Source: Firmicutes bacterium UBA5559 (lineage in GTDB: Bacteria; Bacillota; Clostridia; Peptostreptococcales; Anaerovoracaceae). Taken from it: a stretch of 8,818 bases of DNA. The stretch spans positions 44,823 through 53,640 of the forward strand of contig DIMT01000014.1 in the NCBI GenBank assembly GCA_002425705.1, given 5' to 3'. Positions 7,401 to 8,818 of the stretch are shown here, piece by piece (the first letter of the stretch is position 1; the number at the start of each line of letters is the position of its first letter). A program made the position numbers and the translations under genes. The notes under the pieces were generated by a model. The model searched no databases. It was not told where the DNA came from and saw only the letters and a program-made list of their open reading frames with translations.

Positions 7401-7746
7401 GATCGTAGGCGGAGTGGAAAAAGCCGCCAACCTGGTGGTCGGCATCGCCGAAGCCTCCAACGAACAGGCCTCCGGCATCGCTCAGATCAACAAGGGGATC
7501 GAACAGGTCTCCCAGGTGGTCCAGAACAACTCGGCCACCGCCGAAGAGAGCGCCGCAGCCAGCGAAGAGCTGTCCAGCCAGGCAGAGCTGCTGAAGGAAA
7601 TGGTGAGCCGTTTCAAAGTGAACAAGAGCATTAAGGCTCTGGGCACCGGGGAACCCCGGATGCTGACCGGGAAGGCCCAGCCGGGACCGGCCCTGTCCGA
7701 AAGCCCCAGGATCCTGCTGGATGATTCGGAGTTTGACAAGTATTAA
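4462..7746 (+). CDS. Transmembrane poly-HAMP methyl-accepting chemotaxis protein with dCache sensor (receptor C)
   Basis: A chemoreceptor of 1094 residues. Membrane segments at about 9-31 and 282-305 flank an extracytoplasmic region of about 250 residues that looks like a double Cache (dCache_1) ligand-binding domain. Its membrane-distal half has LGDRAYIKKALSG (119-131) and VVMEAAPIV (148-156); its proximal half has GERGYAFILGADTTLYAHP (184-202). The ligand class cannot be read, and the usual amine- or amino-acid-binding residues are not obvious. A canonical HAMP follows (P309, DEIG 335-338), then about ten more HAMP-like units, including three clear 91-residue tandem repeats from 442 to 714. 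The MCP domain has methylation-type pairs (E833-Q834, E1028-E1029) and the same hairpin tip as receptors A and B. The tail ends in EFDKY. The sensor-coding part looks more AT-rich than the repeat and signalling parts, which may mean the sensor was acquired by domain swap. Stop is TAATAA. Probably transcribed from its own promoter in the gap upstream. Confidence 0.96.
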   Translation: MKLNLSKKMALLFGTLIVVICLALGLVSVNMASNAVLTEKETMMQAYAHSSANYFTQAMERNLAVLNEVASRARTITMDWETQRTSLAPDVDRLGYLDMAVVSPDGTARYIISGEEANLGDRAYIKKALSGQANVSDVLISKVTGQPVVMEAAPIVSQGQVVGVLLGRRDGNFLSTITDDMGMGERGYAFILGADTTLYAHPNKDLVLEQKNVMADVENDGSLKNFGLALQELGLGNAGMANYEFDGEHRMTAIQPIEGTTWSIGIGNYECDVLASVNALRNVLVIVALIASLFGLAAAFFIGGIISRPIRHLRDMARKLAIGDVNVKTETKLKDEIGELTLAFGEMTDNIRLQSEAAQRIAQGDLDLNIQPRSEADVLGISMVSVINTLKDLVAEAGMLSGAAVRGELSARGDAARFSGGYQEIVLGVNNTLDAVIGPLNVAADYVDRISKGDIPEKITDEYNGDFNTIKNNLNTCIDAVNELVADAAMLAEAAVEGRLATRADAEKHGGDFRKIVEGVNDTLDAVIDPLNVAAEYVARISRGDIPEKITDEYNGDFNTIKNNLNTCIDAVNELVADAAMLAEAAATGRLGTRADAEKHGGDFRRIVEGVNDTLDAVIGPLNVAAEYVARISRGDIPEKITDSYNGDFNTIKNNLNTCIEAVEAMVTDAAMLARAAVEGRLDTRAEAARHQGDFRRIVEGVNETLDAVIEPIKEATEVLKYMAEGNLQVMMLGSYQGDHAVIKEALNTTLMNLGTYVSDISRILSEISAGNLDLSVTVDYKGDFSEIKDSLIQIIGSLSQVMGDIGEAADQVASGSRQVSDGSQALSQGSTEQASSIQELTASIAEIASQTKQNAVNAGQASQLAATARESAEKGNDQMKGMLSSMEAINESSANISKIIKVIDDIAFQTNILALNAAVEAARAGQHGKGFAVVAEEVRNLAARSAAAARETTDLIEGSIQKVQDGTRIAHATASALEEIVGGVEKAANLVVGIAEASNEQASGIAQINKGIEQVSQVVQNNSATAEESAAASEELSSQAELLKEMVSRFKVNKSIKALGTGEPRMLTGKAQPGPALSESPRILLDDSEFDKY
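5785..6603 (+). repeat. Three tandem 273-bp repeats encoding HAMP pairs in receptor C
   Basis: Units start at 5785, 6058 and 6331 (residues 442, 533, 624), each opening with VAA[DE]YV and containing GDIPEKITD and NNLNTCI. The period is exactly 91 residues. Copies 1 and 2 match at 83 of 91 residues, and copies 2 and 3 at 73 of 91. A fourth, diverged unit begins at 6604 (EATEVLKYMAEGNLQ). Each unit looks like two HAMP-like modules of about 45 residues. The high similarity of adjacent copies indicates fairly recent duplication, and copy number could change by recombination. Confidence 0.92.
6587..7746 (+). repeat. Long direct repeat of MCP output module, copy 3
   Basis: Gap-free homologue of 1-1160 and 3048-4207. 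Its 3' end is nearly identical to copy 1; only two synonymous changes occur in the last 243 bases of the two genes. Upstream it has many synonymous differences from copy 1, so similarity is uneven along the module. Confidence 0.93.
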
Positions 7747-7769
7747 TAAAAACCAATAAAAGCACTTAA

Positions 7770-7807
7770 AACACAGCCCCCCTGTTCCAAAACAGGGGGG
7801 CTGTGTT
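7770..7807. terminator. Bidirectional terminator between receptor C and nhaC
   Basis: A perfect 17-bp stem (7770-7786 with 7791-7807) with a 4-nt loop (CCAA) and a GC-rich core (CAGCCCCCCTG). It lies 23 nt after the receptor C stop and 34 nt beyond the nhaC stop, between convergent genes. On the - strand it is followed by a T-rich run; on the + strand the T tract is weak. It probably ends both transcripts. Confidence 0.88.
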
Positions 7808-7841
7808 CGTAGGAATTCAAAATTGCTTATCAGGAGAGGGA

Positions 7842-8818
7842 TTATCCCTGAAGAGCCAATGTTTTTTCCAGTTCCCGCTGTTGCAGGATAGCCTGGTATT
7901 CTTCTTCCGTCATCTTTTCCATGGTGATGCCGGTAATTCCGTAAAAGAGTGAAACGAAGGGGTTGATCAGATTCAGGAAGGCGAAGGGCAGGTAGGCAAT
8001 GGTAGCGACGCCCAGGGTGGAGGACATGTAGACACCGCAGGTGCTCCAGGGAACCAGGGCAGAGGTCATGGTTCCGGCGTCTTCCAGACATCGGGAGAGG
8101 TTCTTGTTTTTCAGCCTTCTGTCCTCAAATTCCTGTTTGAACATACGGCCCGGAAGAACGATGGCGACGTACTGGTCGGCAGCCAGGATGTTCATGGAGA
8201 TGCAGGTAGCCAGCACGATGAAGACCAGGCTTCCTGTATTTTTGGCAAAGACCAGCAGCTTTTCACACAGGATGGCCAGCATGTCCGCAGCTTCCAGAAC
8301 GCCGCCTATGACCATGGCGCAAAGGACCAGAACTGCTGAGTAGAACATGGCAGACAGGCCCCCCCGGGTCAGCAGGTCATCCAGGAAGACGATTCCGGTT
8401 TCGGAATAGTAGCCTTCGTACATGGTGATGCCGATCAGCTCGCCGGCATTTCCCCCCTGGAAGATGACAGCACAGATGACACCCAGAAGGGCTCCGCCCA
8501 GAAGTCCCGGCATAGCCGGAATCTTAAAGACGATCATCAGGATGATGAACAGAGGCGGGATCAGCAGAACTGGAGAAATATAGAAGTTTTCTTTCAGCCC
8601 CGCCATCAATTCGCTGACCTCGTGCATATCGGCGCCGCTGCTGGCCTGACCCATTCCAAGGATGGCGTAGATGACCAATGCGATGAGCAGAGAAGGTGTT
8701 ACGGTGTAGACCATGTGCTTGATGTGATCAAACAAGTTGGAACCACCCATGGCAGCGGCCAGGTTGGTGGAGTCGGAAAGGGGAGACATTTTATCCCCGA
8801 AGTAGGCTCCGGAAATGA
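7842..8818 (-). CDS. nhaC: NhaC-family Na+/H+ antiporter (N-terminus outside window)
   Basis: An integral membrane transporter of the NhaC family, which exchanges sodium for protons; the related MleN exchanges malate and lactate with Na+/H+. 324 residues are visible, and about 130-150 N-terminal residues are probably missing by comparison with the usual family length. The frame is open to the right edge, and the residues just before the first in-window methionine (ISGAYFGDK, then MSPLSDSTNLA) form a conserved family motif, so that methionine (ATG at 8789-8787) is internal. A second family motif is ADQYVAIVLPGRMF, followed by LSRCLEDAGTMTSALVPWST. About five hydrophobic spans are visible, including TPSLLIALVIYAILGMG and LLIPPLFIILMIVFK. 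The C-terminal tail is short and charged. It converges on receptor C, so any functional link to chemotaxis is only positional. The family is clear; the exact substrate is not. Confidence 0.92.
   Translation of the reverse strand, partial: ISGAYFGDKMSPLSDSTNLAAAMGGSNLFDHIKHMVYTVTPSLLIALVIYAILGMGQASSGADMHEVSELMAGLKENFYISPVLLIPPLFIILMIVFKIPAMPGLLGGALLGVICAVIFQGGNAGELIGITMYEGYYSETGIVFLDDLLTRGGLSAMFYSAVLVLCAMVIGGVLEAADMLAILCEKLLVFAKNTGSLVFIVLATCISMNILAADQYVAIVLPGRMFKQEFEDRRLKNKNLSRCLEDAGTMTSALVPWSTCGVYMSSTLGVATIAYLPFAFLNLINPFVSLFYGITGITMEKMTEEEYQAILQQRELEKTLALQG

Noticed and set aside
5347..8091. A 914-codon open frame on the - strand running opposite most of receptor C
   Set aside because: It is antisense to a well-supported MCP, crosses the terminator hairpin and part of nhaC in another frame, and has a composition (many Gly, Asp, His, Gln) typical of a shadow frame. 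Its length is explained by GC-rich codon use and by tandem repeats copying the same open frame.
8041..8343. 100-codon + strand open frame opposite nhaC
   Set aside because: It lies wholly antisense to conserved transporter sequence and shows no recognisable motif.
8787..8789. ATG at 8789 (- strand) as the start of nhaC
   Set aside because: The residues just upstream (ISGAYFGDK) belong to a conserved NhaC motif continuous with MSPLSD, so the gene extends beyond the right edge.

Overview
The window holds a tandem cluster of three methyl-accepting chemotaxis protein (MCP) genes on the + strand, followed by a convergent NhaC-family Na+/H+ antiporter gene on the - strand. The left edge cuts the first MCP, leaving only its C-terminal part. 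The right edge cuts the antiporter near its N-terminus. No CheA, CheW, CheR or CheB gene, mobile element, RNA gene or CRISPR array is visible.

Layout: (1) 1-1160, the last two HAMP-like units and the signalling domain of receptor A. (2) 1172-4207, receptor B, 11 nt downstream with a perfect AGGAGG, so almost certainly co-transcribed with A. It has two membrane segments, a compact extracytoplasmic Cache-like sensor, a long HAMP-like array and an MCP domain. (3) 4208-4461, a non-coding gap with a terminator hairpin and then a very AT-rich leader. (4) 4462-7746, receptor C, with a larger dCache-type sensor, a long HAMP-like array containing three clear 273-bp tandem repeats, and the same MCP domain. 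(5) 7770-7807, a strong hairpin shared by the convergent genes. (6) 7842-8818, nhaC, partial.

The three receptors have almost the same output end: A and C match at 360 of 372 residues, and A and B at 339 of 372. In B and C the sensor domains are unrelated in sequence and size. The expected picture is different extracellular cues feeding one common chemosensory array. All three end in EFDKY, which fits the aromatic-x-x-aromatic pattern of the C-terminal pentapeptide that tethers CheR/CheB in other MCPs. B and C have exactly the same cytoplasmic length (785 residues after the HAMP proline), although their HAMP arrays have diverged and contain compensating insertions and deletions. Long identical DNA tracts shared by different pairs of the genes suggest gene conversion.

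Organism: moderately GC-rich coding sequence, a strong AGGAGG ribosome binding site, AT-rich intergenic DNA, NhaC and poly-HAMP MCPs together suggest a motile anaerobic bacterium, perhaps of the Clostridia. This is inference; related receptors occur in other anaerobes. The architecture looks like a known but little-studied receptor family rather than a wholly new system. The most interesting points are the module shuffling, the length matching and the conserved C-terminal tether.
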